A stretch of 6,384 bases of DNA from Deltaproteobacteria bacterium (GCA_024641835.1 JAHECH010000263.1:1-6384); one strand, 5' to 3'; counted from the stretch's first letter, positions 1 to 5,648 are shown. Notes: generated from the sequence alone by a model not told the origin. Made by a program: numbers and translations.

Positions 1-200
1 TTTTGATCGCCCTAAGGGAGTTAAGGAGGAATTCGGAGATCGGCACTCTAATGTCCTTTCCAGCCCGGTGCGATGTCCTGACAGAACCTTTGAATTGTCA
101 AGATCTCTCCCGGAGTTTACCCTGAGCTCGTCGAATGGGTCGAGATGACAATGACAGTTCTTCTCCGGCAGAACACCTGTAGTACGAGAGACAGGCCAGC
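1..200. other. Intergenic region downstream of the ATP-grasp gene
   Basis: No open reading frame of useful length is seen here on either strand. The stretch lies just after the TAA stop of the minus-strand ATP-grasp gene, so any transcription terminator of that operon should be here, but I could not find a strong GC hairpin followed by a T-run. Positions about 101-157 resemble a dispersed repeat and are listed separately. A short palindrome, CCCTAAGGG, lies near 10-18 and has no clear role. Confidence 0.6.
101..157. repeat. REP-like dispersed intergenic repeat (candidate)
   Basis: The segment contains ACCCTGAGC, then GTCGAATGGGTCGAGATGAC, between two genes. This wording closely resembles a family of short repeats found in intergenic regions of many environmental bacteria (general form CCCTGAGC-x-GTCGAA-GGGT followed by GAGATGAC). 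It holds small inverted parts: ACCC at 119-122 can pair with GGGT at 137-140, and CTCG at 127-130 with CGAG at 141-144. Only one copy lies in this window, so its repeat nature is recalled from similar sequences and not shown here. Confidence 0.45.
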
Positions 201-1529
201 TTAAGCATCACGAATGGCTACAGCCAGCAGCTCTTCAAGCTTATGGCACTCAGAGAGGATATCAGGCTGAGGCTCCAGGGCGACAATGCAATAGCCCAAG
301 AGCCTGTTGTCATAGTCTTTGGGTGGGAGAACAATCCGGTCCCCAACGTTCTTCTTGAAAAAAAGGCCCTTCACGTGGGGGAGAGAGGTGATTCTTGACC
401 CGTCCAGATGGAATATCCTTCCCTCCTTCGGAGCAAAAAGGTTGATGCTTGCAAAGGATTCGGGGGCAAGGGAAGCTTCTTTGGGAAAAGGCTCGAATTT
501 TCCGCAAACAAAATCCAAATAAATGTCCAGCACGTTCGGTCCTGCCCCGACCCTGACGAGGTCTGGAATAGAGTCTCCTCCTGGCCTGGGCGTCATTTCA
601 ATGAGCATTGGAATCCCGCTACGAACGATGTAGTCCACCATGAAATAGCCCCAATCGAAGCCAAGAGCGCCCACTGCCTTGATCAAAACTTTTTGGAGCG
701 TCTCCTTTCTGAATCCTGATGGGTATCGTGGAGGAAAGGTGTAGGCAAGGACACTGCCGAAAGGACGATCGAGCGCTCTGACTTTTCCCGTTTCCCGGAT
801 GAACTTGATTTGCCCATCCTGAAACTCAAAATCGCAACTGAACTCCTGACCTGGAATGAACTCCTCCACAACCCATCCCCGACAGGGGTCAATGCAAGAT
901 TGCTGAAGTGGATGGGGAAAAGGTTGGAACAGAGGGTTGGTTTGGCGCCTGGGCAGTTGCTCTTCCATCACAGCCACAGATCGCTTCACTTCATCTTCGC
1001 TTTTGCAGTGAAAGAGGAGTTCGCTCCCGCTTCCTGAGACAGGCTTGAGAACAATGTCTTCCCCCTGGGTTCGAAAGAAGTGGAGCGTGTGGTCCAAGTC
1101 TGATGCTAGGATGGCTGCAGGGGAGGCAATGCCAGCGGCGGACCAGGCTTTTCTTGATTCAAACTTGTCTCTTGATCGGACAATTGCCTGCCACGGGGGA
1201 AACCTGAGTTTCAATCGGGATGCCAACCGGCTTGCGAGGAGAAGGGAGTCGCAATCAAAACAGGCCATGCCTTTCAAGGGTATTCCCGTTGGTTCAAGGA
1301 AAAGGAGGGTTTTCCGGTACGTTTCTTCTAGGTCTCCGAGAGAGGTGAAGAGCAAAGCGGTAGGCGGAACGCCATCCAGGAAAGGGTTGCCTTTGAACCG
1401 GCAGTCAACGAGGAAAATAAGCTGGCCCGGATGCTCGCGGTGGAGTTTAGCTATGTAATCGGGCGTCGTTCCCACCACGACCACGGCACCGGGTTCGTGG
1501 GCATGGCTCTTTCGGCTTCTCTCACTCAA
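201..1529 (-). CDS. ATP-grasp domain carboxylate-amine (or thiol) ligase
   Basis: This 442-residue protein has the ATP-grasp plan. An N-terminal Rossmann-like part (about 14-100) is followed by the ATP-binding lobe with SRDKFESRKAW (K122), the lysine and glycine-rich loop IVLKPVSGSGS (K162), VVEEFIPGQEFSCDF (E222/E223), and the metal-binding MVDY (D299) and IEMTPRPGGD (E311, R315). A C-terminal subdomain (about 355-420) resembles that of L-amino acid ligases. Such enzymes activate a carboxylate as acyl-phosphate and join it to an amine, or sometimes to a carrier thiol, in the cytoplasm. The usual Asn of E-x-N-x-R is Thr313. The start is TTG at 1529, in a TTGA overlap with the stop of the upstream acyltransferase gene. 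No in-frame Met occurs before residue 88, and translational coupling is likely. The substrate is unknown; next to a decarboxylase it could use an amine. The family call is firm, the reaction is not. Confidence 0.88.
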   Translation of the reverse strand: MSERSRKSHAHEPGAVVVVGTTPDYIAKLHREHPGQLIFLVDCRFKGNPFLDGVPPTALLFTSLGDLEETYRKTLLFLEPTGIPLKGMACFDCDSLLLASRLASRLKLRFPPWQAIVRSRDKFESRKAWSAAGIASPAAILASDLDHTLHFFRTQGEDIVLKPVSGSGSELLFHCKSEDEVKRSVAVMEEQLPRRQTNPLFQPFPHPLQQSCIDPCRGWVVEEFIPGQEFSCDFEFQDGQIKFIRETGKVRALDRPFGSVLAYTFPPRYPSGFRKETLQKVLIKAVGALGFDWGYFMVDYIVRSGIPMLIEMTPRPGGDSIPDLVRVGAGPNVLDIYLDFVCGKFEPFPKEASLAPESFASINLFAPKEGRIFHLDGSRITSLPHVKGLFFKKNVGDRIVLPPKDYDNRLLGYCIVALEPQPDILSECHKLEELLAVAIRDA

Positions 1530-2521
1530 AATCCAGCAGCACCCATTTCAGCCATCGGCAGGATCAGATCCAGTTCTTGTCGCTCCTGCGGCACTCTTGA
1601 TTCTGATTTCAGCGCAGGGGAGACATACTTGTAAAGAGGTTGTGGATCGAGGTGCCAGAGCTTTTTCCAGTAGAAATCGCCGCAGAGGAAGTCCACCTTG
1701 GAAACCCGGTGCTGGCAGGCAAATTCAATATGCTGCATGTTCATCACCTTGGCGACACCGGGAAAGTCGGGATGGGTGGCGCCAAGAAATACCACAAAGG
1801 TGTTGTTGAATAGAGCGCCCATATCTACCGCCACTGTTTCGCCTCCAATCTGGAGGCTCACCATACGCAACCATCCTCTCTGAGCGAGCATGTGCATCAC
1901 ATCCCTGAAGCTTTCAGCAAAGCGACTGTCATAGAAGTAAGAGGTATCGCCGAACTTACCTAGGTTCATATTCACGAGAAGATCGTAGTCGGAGAGACGG
2001 TTGATATGCCAGGAGCTTCCTGGTGAAAGCAGGGATGCGATTTCTTTTTTTATGGCTTTTAGTTTTTTCCAGGTGAATCTCTTGTAATATGCTTCGAGGT
2101 CATATGCGAAATCTTGAGGGCGGAGGAGGTATCCTATCTCATCGATCTCGAACTCGGAAACGGAAGGTGCGTCATCCCAGTCTATATATCTGAGGTAGGT
2201 TTGCTCAGGGCACCCTGAAAGGAAACGCCCGATCTCCTGGGGCCGTCTGCAATAAACGAAGGTGCGCTCAAGCCATGTCTTCCCATTCCACGTCTCGCCG
2301 GGAAAGAAGACGTAAATGTCCTTGTCAGGATGGTGGACGAGAGGGAGCACTGCGAGGACTTCCTGTCGCTCCTCAAATGTGAGAAAGTGCAAGCTGTGCT
2401 GATAGTGCTTATGAAAGCAGAAACGGAAGTCCCAAAGGTCGGAAAGGTTGGCAATTTGGACGAACGAATCCCAGAGACGCTTGCAAGCGCCCAGGTCTGT
2501 AATCATTTTTTTCGTCATCAT
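1526..2521 (-). CDS. GNAT-fold acyl/aminoacyltransferase, BioF2/FemAB-like
   Basis: This 331-residue protein has the look of the BioF2-like (Acetyltransf_6) branch of the GNAT superfamily. An N-terminal GNAT-like half is followed by a basic linker helix (YKRFTWKKLKAIKKEI, about 146-161). The C-terminal GNAT half holds GWLRMVSLQIGGETVAVDMG (216-235), then the signature LGATHPDFPGVAKVMNMQHIE (about 246-266) and VDFLCGDFYWKKLW (276-289), which matches the family's 'DFxxGDxxYKxxW'. Relatives transfer acyl groups from acyl-CoA, or amino acids from aminoacyl-tRNA, to amines. The donor here cannot be read from sequence. Start is ATG-ATG at 2521, with a weak AGGGA six bases upstream; the second ATG or Met6 is also possible. 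It is the middle gene of a three-gene operon: 83 nt after the SpeD-like gene and overlapping the ATP-grasp start by four bases. No signal peptide or membrane segment is seen. Confidence 0.82.
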   Translation of the reverse strand: MMTKKMITDLGACKRLWDSFVQIANLSDLWDFRFCFHKHYQHSLHFLTFEERQEVLAVLPLVHHPDKDIYVFFPGETWNGKTWLERTFVYCRRPQEIGRFLSGCPEQTYLRYIDWDDAPSVSEFEIDEIGYLLRPQDFAYDLEAYYKRFTWKKLKAIKKEIASLLSPGSSWHINRLSDYDLLVNMNLGKFGDTSYFYDSRFAESFRDVMHMLAQRGWLRMVSLQIGGETVAVDMGALFNNTFVVFLGATHPDFPGVAKVMNMQHIEFACQHRVSKVDFLCGDFYWKKLWHLDPQPLYKYVSPALKSESRVPQERQELDLILPMAEMGAAGF

Positions 2522-2558
2522 GTTTTATCCCTACGGTCTTTCAAATCATTGCCAATCA

Positions 2559-2570
2559 CTGCGTTCGCAG
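2559..2570 (-). other. Perfect-arm short hairpin between cistrons
   Basis: In the 83-nt gap between the SpeD-like and acyltransferase genes, CTGCG and CGCAG are separated by two bases. On the transcribed (minus) strand it reads CTGCGAACGCAG, which can fold as a four-pair stem with a GAAC loop. Flanking TCA and TGA extend the symmetry with one bulge. There is no T-run after it, so it is not a standard terminator. It might affect mRNA processing or attenuate downstream expression, but it may also be chance. Confidence 0.35.
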
Positions 2571-2604
2571 ATGAGGACTGAGACGGCGCCATGGGACCTC
2601 GAAT

Positions 2605-2994
2605 TTACTCACGATAGAGGCTCTGGCGTCTCAGTCTTTTTGCCTTGAAGAATTTCTTGGCAAATTCGGCGACAATCTCAGGGTCGTACGTTTTGCAGCT
2701 AAATACGTCAAGGTAAGTGGTATTGGACTGATTGGCAAAATGGGCGGAGATAAGAGAAGTCTCAATAAGCTGGGTCATTGAAAAGCCAGCCACCCTCTCA
2801 TTCTCCCCAAAATGAATTACCTGCGTCTCACCAAAACGCTTCATTTTGATGAGATCACAAAGCTGAACGACGAATTTCTTGATCGCTTCCGCGTCACGGA
2901 TGATGTCGGGATCGCATTCATAAAGATCAATGCAGGAAAGTAATCCCCAGGGCGGCTTTCCACTGGGCTCAGTTCTCGAGCAATCCTCACTCAT
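2605..2994 (-). CDS. speD: SpeD-family pyruvoyl-dependent decarboxylase (AdoMetDC homologue, substrate possibly changed)
   Basis: This 129-residue protein aligns along its length with small bacterial AdoMet decarboxylase proenzymes, which cut themselves at an internal Ser to form a pyruvoyl cofactor. The N-terminal strand LLSCIDLYECDP (18-29) matches 'HLVAEFYECD' of the Thermotoga enzyme as I recall it. The core LIETSLISAHF (76-86) places Ser80 at the cleavage serine and His85 at the processing His, and Cys100 in DVFSCK matches the catalytic Cys. The residue before the serine is Thr79 where AdoMetDC has Glu, and the HTWPE motif is replaced by HFANQ. Published work (Michael laboratory) shows that divergent SpeD homologues can be arginine or ornithine decarboxylases, and this one may be such. 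Start is ATG at 2994 with AGGAGG 11 nt upstream. It is first in an operon with GNAT and ATP-grasp genes. Family is firm; substrate is open. Confidence 0.85.
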   Translation of the reverse strand: MSEDCSRTEPSGKPPWGLLSCIDLYECDPDIIRDAEAIKKFVVQLCDLIKMKRFGETQVIHFGENERVAGFSMTQLIETSLISAHFANQSNTTYLDVFSCKTYDPEIVAEFAKKFFKAKRLRRQSLYRE

Positions 2995-3001
2995 TTCACA
3001 T

Positions 3002-3039
3002 TCATCCTCCTGTCTTTTTTCTTAGGGTATCATCCTCCT
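3002..3039 (-). promoter_or_regulatory. Duplicated AGGAGGATGA, the proximal copy being the speD ribosome site
   Basis: The sequence AGGAGGATGA occurs twice on the minus strand, at 3011-3002 and 3039-3030, 28 bases apart. The proximal AGGAGG lies 11 nt before the ATG at 2994, a somewhat long spacing, and is the likely Shine-Dalgarno for the SpeD-like gene. The distal copy leads directly into ATG ATA CCC TAA. With no spacer to its ATG, this is probably not a translated leader. The distal site could act as a standby ribosome site or be a chance repeat. Confidence 0.5.
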
Positions 3040-3136
3040 TCCAAGATTATGGGTTACACGCTTGGAGCATGGTTGAAAAGAGGTTCTCCACGACTCTTCT
3101 GAAATCCCTCAAAATAAATTTACCTACTGGGTTTAG

Positions 3137-3153
3137 AGCGAGATTTGTGCCAA
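3137..3153 (-). promoter_or_regulatory. Sigma-54 (-24/-12) promoter candidate for the speD-GNAT-ATP-grasp operon
   Basis: On the minus strand the bases read TTGGCACAAATCTCGCT. The consensus is TTGGCAC, then five bases, then TTGCW. The -24 half matches in full, the spacing GG-N10-GC is exact, and the -12 half has one mismatch (TCGC for TTGC). A start near 3126 is expected, giving a leader of about 130 nt before the SpeD-like ATG. Sigma-54 promoters need an AAA+ activator bound upstream, which would tie this operon to a specific signal. No activator gene is in the window. Confidence 0.55.
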
Positions 3154-3204
3154 AACCATAATCTATTGAAACTAAAAGGGTTTTTTTTGAGTGCAGAAAA
3201 AGAT

Positions 3205-3399
3205 AGGAACTTATTATTCCGATATTTCAGGGCGGGAGAAAACGAAGGTTGTCGAATCAGACCCATTTCTTCTCAGTTCAATCCACAAAGAGCTTCGGAG
3301 GGGGGAGTCGAATGCCTTAAGGGATTAGAATCATTTCAAATTTAAAAAGGGAATGAGGCGTTAACCCGGCAGGAACCAAAACAGGAAATTTCAGTTCCT
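3205..3399. repeat. Paired AGGAAC...ATTTCAG motifs, candidate upstream activator sites
   Basis: AGGAAC followed by ATTTCAG occurs at 3205-3230 (13-base gap) and again at 3371-3394 (11-base gap). The second copy is also an inverted repeat, AGGAAC (3371-3376) with GTTCCT (3394-3399), and contains the palindrome GAAATTTC (3385-3392). They lie roughly 55-80 and 220-250 bases upstream of the -24 element, distances at which enhancer-binding activators can sit. The role is inference; two short AT-rich matches could arise by chance. Confidence 0.3.
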
Positions 3400-3551
3400 A
3401 TGTTAGACCCAAGAAGAATTGCAAGTTCTCATTTTAGCTTTTAAGGGACTTTCTGAGAGGTACCACGGAAACGGGGGGGTCCAGAGATGTGGGCACAGCG
3501 CGGTGAAAGAACTGAGAGCAAGGAGTTGGGTCAATCTGCAGAGTTTAAAAT

Positions 3552-3585
3552 CTGCCTTGACTATATCAGGCAGTTGGATTAACAG
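3552..3585 (+). promoter_or_regulatory. Weak sigma-70-like promoter with overlapping inverted repeat, upstream of the 149-residue gene
   Basis: TTGACT at 3557-3562 resembles a -35 box. Seventeen bases later TAACAG (3580-3585) is a poor -10 match. CTGCCTTGA (3552-3560) and TCAGGCAG (3566-3573) form an imperfect inverted repeat around the -35 box, with one bulged T and a five-base centre, as an operator might. The start of the plus-strand gene is about 90 bases downstream. Confidence 0.27.
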
Positions 3586-3660
3586 TTCATAGGCAACATG
3601 CCCTCACACAAGCGATGACACTGGTCGGCAGGCAGAACAAGACGATACTCTAACCAGCAC

Positions 3661-3668
3661 AGAAAGGA
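3661..3668 (+). promoter_or_regulatory. Ribosome binding site deciding a TTG start
   Basis: AGAAAGGA ends nine bases before the TTG at 3678. No in-frame ATG or GTG with a better site is seen nearby: the ATG at 3670 runs at once into a stop, and the ATG at 3739 is in another frame. This supports TTG as the start of the 149-residue protein. Confidence 0.55.
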
Positions 3669-3677
3669 CATGGCCTC

Positions 3678-4127
3678 TTGAAAGTAGAAAAATTCAAGCA
3701 AAAGGCGACCATCTGCTTCAGTACTGAAGGATCCTTGGATGTTCACTTCTTTTTGGCTTACCACGCTGAAAACCATCCGGGTGCGGAGACGATCCTGGAT
3801 GTCCTAAACTCGGAAAAGACATTCATCCCCTTGGAGGATATCCTGACCGACGAAATTCTCCTGATCGGTAAGACCGAGATCATGTATCTCTCACTGCCAT
3901 CCGGAGAGAGCTTCCCGGACAATCTCGAGGCCGTGGCGATTCCAGCTAAGGTGGAGCTTTTGAACGGCGAGATTATGGAGGGTAAGTTTTTTACAGACCT
4001 GCCTCCGGACAAGTTGAGACTGAGCGATTTCCTGAATTACACCCCGCAGTACATCTCGTTATGGCGGGATCAAAACAGCCTCATCCTCAACAAGGGATAC
4101 ATTCTCTCTGTAAAGCAGGCCGATTAG
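3678..4127 (+). CDS. Uncharacterised protein with an apparent internal duplication
   Basis: I do not recognise a named family with certainty for this 149-residue, probably cytoplasmic, mostly beta-strand protein. No signal peptide or membrane helix is visible. The two halves look alike. ATICFSTEG (10-18) with DVLNSEKTFIPL (41-52) and EILLIGKTEIMYLSL (59-73) aligns with AKVELLNG (90-97), DFLNYTPQYISL (117-128) and SLILNKGYILSVKQ (134-147). The DxLN-x4-(F/Y)I(P/S)L element is the clearest, with the same spacing in both halves. This suggests a tandem small beta-barrel-like domain of the kind that follows a 'DG...EG' sheet start. Start is TTG at 3678, supported by AGAAAGGA nine bases upstream. 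It is the only plus-strand gene here, divergent from the decarboxylase operon and tail-to-tail with the nicotinamidase gene. Function unknown. Confidence 0.75.
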   Translation: MKVEKFKQKATICFSTEGSLDVHFFLAYHAENHPGAETILDVLNSEKTFIPLEDILTDEILLIGKTEIMYLSLPSGESFPDNLEAVAIPAKVELLNGEIMEGKFFTDLPPDKLRLSDFLNYTPQYISLWRDQNSLILNKGYILSVKQAD

Positions 4128-4159
4128 GAAAACGACTCCTGGTGACCACAGGAAGTATG

Positions 4160-4177
4160 TGAGAGTTCCGGCTCTCA
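4160..4177 (+). terminator. Possible weak terminator hairpin between convergent genes
   Basis: TGAGAG (4160-4165) pairs perfectly with CTCTCA (4172-4177) around a six-base loop, followed by GATTTTC. It lies 32 nt after the TAG of the plus-strand gene and overlaps the stop codon of the convergent nicotinamidase gene. The stem is short and the T-run broken, so termination would be inefficient if it occurs. Confidence 0.3.
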
Positions 4178-4834
4178 GATTTTCAGTTCTCTTTCAATCT
4201 TAATTCCTTTATCCTTCATCTCCTGAAGAGCCTTTGCCGTCGTATCCGGGGCGACGCCCTTGCAGAGATCCTCAATCACGGTTACTTTGTATCCCGCCGC
4301 AACCGCATCCATGGCCGTAGCCTTCACACAGTAGTCCGCCGCAATGCCGTAGACGATGACCTCTTTGATCCCCTGCTTTTTCAAGAGACTGTCCAACTCT
4401 GTCTTGGCTCCCCCGTCGTCCTGAAAGCCTGAATAACTGTCGAATCGCCTGTCTTTCCCTTTTTTGACGATGGCTTTAAAGAGCTTATTGTCCAAAAGGA
4501 CCTTGGCATTTTGCGTATTCTGTACGCAATGAGGCGGCCAGAGGACCTGTGTCCTCCCATCGATCTGGATGACTTCAAAAGCCTTTTTCCCCGAATGATT
4601 CGTGAAAAAGGAGATGTGATCTGCTGGATGCCAGTCCTGAGTGGCAAACATCACGCAACCTTTTTTCTTCAGGGCTGCTGTCGCCTTCTTCACCTTGTCA
4701 ATGAAAGCCTTGTCTGTCCCTTCCACAGCCAGGGAGCCTTTTTTCCAGGTAGTGAAATCCCCCTGAATGTCAACCACGATCACTCCGATTTTTGGTTTTG
4801 CTCTGACGGAATGTGAATAGCTTTGGTTTTTCAC
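4175..4834 (-). CDS. pncA: Nicotinamidase (PncA-type cysteine hydrolase)
   Basis: This 219-residue cytoplasmic enzyme of the isochorismatase-like hydrolase fold should convert nicotinamide to nicotinate and ammonia for NAD salvage; pyrazinamide is a known alternative substrate of the family. The catalytic triad is visible: Asp22 in VVDIQGDF, Lys125 before FDSYSGF, and Cys169 in GIAADYCV with the preceding cis-peptide AA. Metal ligands fit Asp67, His69 and His73 in DWHPADHISF plus His102 in LWPPHCVQNT, which separates nicotinamidases from isochorismatases. Length is normal for PncA (about 190-220). Start is GTG at 4834, four bases after GAGGAGG; the nearby ATG is out of frame. It lies 115 nt downstream of the DUF1641 gene in the same direction, so it may be separately transcribed, though I found no clear promoter. 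Confidence 0.9.
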   Translation of the reverse strand: MKNQSYSHSVRAKPKIGVIVVDIQGDFTTWKKGSLAVEGTDKAFIDKVKKATAALKKKGCVMFATQDWHPADHISFFTNHSGKKAFEVIQIDGRTQVLWPPHCVQNTQNAKVLLDNKLFKAIVKKGKDRRFDSYSGFQDDGGAKTELDSLLKKQGIKEVIVYGIAADYCVKATAMDAVAAGYKVTVIEDLCKGVAPDTTAKALQEMKDKGIKIERELKI

Positions 4835-4949
4835 CCATCCTCCTCATCCTGATCAACTAACCCAGGGTTTAGAGAGAGTATTCGTCTCTCGAACTTTGCG
4901 GCGTGTTCCCCATAGCCGCGCAGAGAAGCAGAAACGAGCGAGGCGAGCC
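4835..4949. other. Intergenic gap with two small hairpins
   Basis: Between the DUF1641 stop and the nicotinamidase start there are two inverted repeats. GAGAGA (4872-4877) pairs with TCTCTC (4885-4890), and GCGGC (4898-4902) pairs with GCCGC (4915-4919). Neither is followed by a T-run on the minus strand. They could slow read-through or stabilise mRNA ends. Confidence 0.3.
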
Positions 4950-5627
4950 TCAAGATGGGGCATTTGCCGGAGCGGCGACTTCCTTTAGTTTCCCGAGCCC
5001 CTTGGTCAGTTCTATCAATACCCCAAGACCTTCCTTCACCTCTTTGCTGGAGCTGGCCCAGAGCAGGCCGAACGGCCCGACATCTTTGGCAGCCTTCAGA
5101 TCCAACCTTGAAGGCATCTCAGCAAAAGCTTCCAGGAAGGCGGTGGTCTGTGGGGTCGTGAGCTTTTTCGCTATCCCGAGCAAGGCCACCAAGCCGTCGC
5201 CAATCTGCTCTATGTCCTCGGGCGTGTACGCTTTCGCGATCTTCGCGCGAACGCCCAAAGTGGCGTTGAGGATTCGGAATACGCCCCTCTGCTCCATGTC
5301 GTCAAGGTAGCTGATTAGTTGGGGCACCGAAGCCCTGAGCAAAGGCTCCAGGGTGGTGACAAAGTCGACTATGTTTCCCAGCTGATTCAATGAATACGTG
5401 ATGTTGCGGACGCTTCTGAGGAGTTGCTTCAACATCTCCAAAAGATCCTTTAGCTGGAAACCGGATTCAACATCCTGCAATTCCTTTATGAGTAGTTTGA
5501 CCGCGTTGTTGGCCAAGGGGCTGAAGTCGTCTTTAAGCTCGCTAACGTTTTTTACGGTGTTGGCCAAAGGAGCGAGCTGCGACTCAATATGATCTAAACG
5601 CTGCAAAATCAATTCTTCGTTGGTCAT
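4950..5627 (-). CDS. DUF1641 domain protein, partner of SQR-type flavoprotein
   Basis: This 225-residue protein is largely helical and acidic-amphipathic. An N-terminal coiled-coil-like stretch (MTNEELILQRLDHIESQLAP, then LANTVKNVSELKDD) and a heptad-rich middle (about 55-110) precede the C-terminal DUF1641 motif. There GPFGLLWASSSKEVKEGLGVLI leads into ELTKGLGKL (about 184-213). DUF1641 genes are commonly next to sulfide:quinone oxidoreductase, formate dehydrogenase or related flavoprotein genes. The domain has no proven biochemical role; a membrane-peripheral accessory or assembly role is inferred. Start is ATG at 5627 with AAGGAGGAG five bases upstream. It lies 21 nt after the SQR-like stop, so the two are almost surely one transcript. 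No transmembrane helix or signal peptide is evident. Confidence 0.85.
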   Translation of the reverse strand: MTNEELILQRLDHIESQLAPLANTVKNVSELKDDFSPLANNAVKLLIKELQDVESGFQLKDLLEMLKQLLRSVRNITYSLNQLGNIVDFVTTLEPLLRASVPQLISYLDDMEQRGVFRILNATLGVRAKIAKAYTPEDIEQIGDGLVALLGIAKKLTTPQTTAFLEAFAEMPSRLDLKAAKDVGPFGLLWASSSKEVKEGLGVLIELTKGLGKLKEVAAPANAPS

Positions 5628-5648
5628 GGACTCCTCCTTGATTTTTCA

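Larger units (their letters stand above)
2995..3677. other. Long divergent intergenic region with regulatory signals
   Basis: This region of about 680 bases separates the minus-strand decarboxylase operon from the plus-strand gene at 3678. No convincing coding sequence is present. A 66-codon TTG-start frame at 3145-3345 lacks a ribosome site and overlaps the promoter candidate. The region contains a sigma-54-type promoter facing left, two AGGAGGATGA copies near the operon start, paired AGGAAC/ATTTCAG motifs, homopolymer runs (T8 at 3181-3188, G6 at 3300-3305, G7 at 3473-3479), and an inverted repeat at 3552-3573. No tRNA or known riboswitch was recognised. It is long enough to hide a small RNA. 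Confidence 0.6.

Noticed and set aside
1045..1458. A 137-codon plus-strand frame opposite the ATP-grasp gene
   Set aside because: The minus-strand frame carries clear ATP-grasp motifs across the same bases, so this is an antisense shadow.
2992..3005. A tiny upstream frame (Met-Asn-Val-Lys-stop) overlapping the speD start by ATGA
   Set aside because: Its ATG directly abuts AGGAGG with no spacer, so initiation there is unlikely. Four codons are easily chance.
3181..3188. T8 run as a rho-independent terminator
   Set aside because: No GC-rich hairpin precedes it on the plus strand; only AAAAGGG is next to it.
3145..3345. A 66-codon plus-strand frame starting with TTG in the long intergenic region
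   Set aside because: There is no ribosome site, the composition looks random, and it overlaps the sigma-54 promoter candidate. No family resemblance was seen.
3579..3776. A 65-codon minus-strand frame overlapping the start of the uncharacterised plus-strand gene
   Set aside because: It has no recognisable motif and lies opposite a better-supported gene and its ribosome site.
4940..4951. GAGGC/GCCTC palindrome at the DUF1641 stop codon as a terminator
   Set aside because: The usable stem is only about four pairs, it overlaps the stop codon, and no T-run follows.
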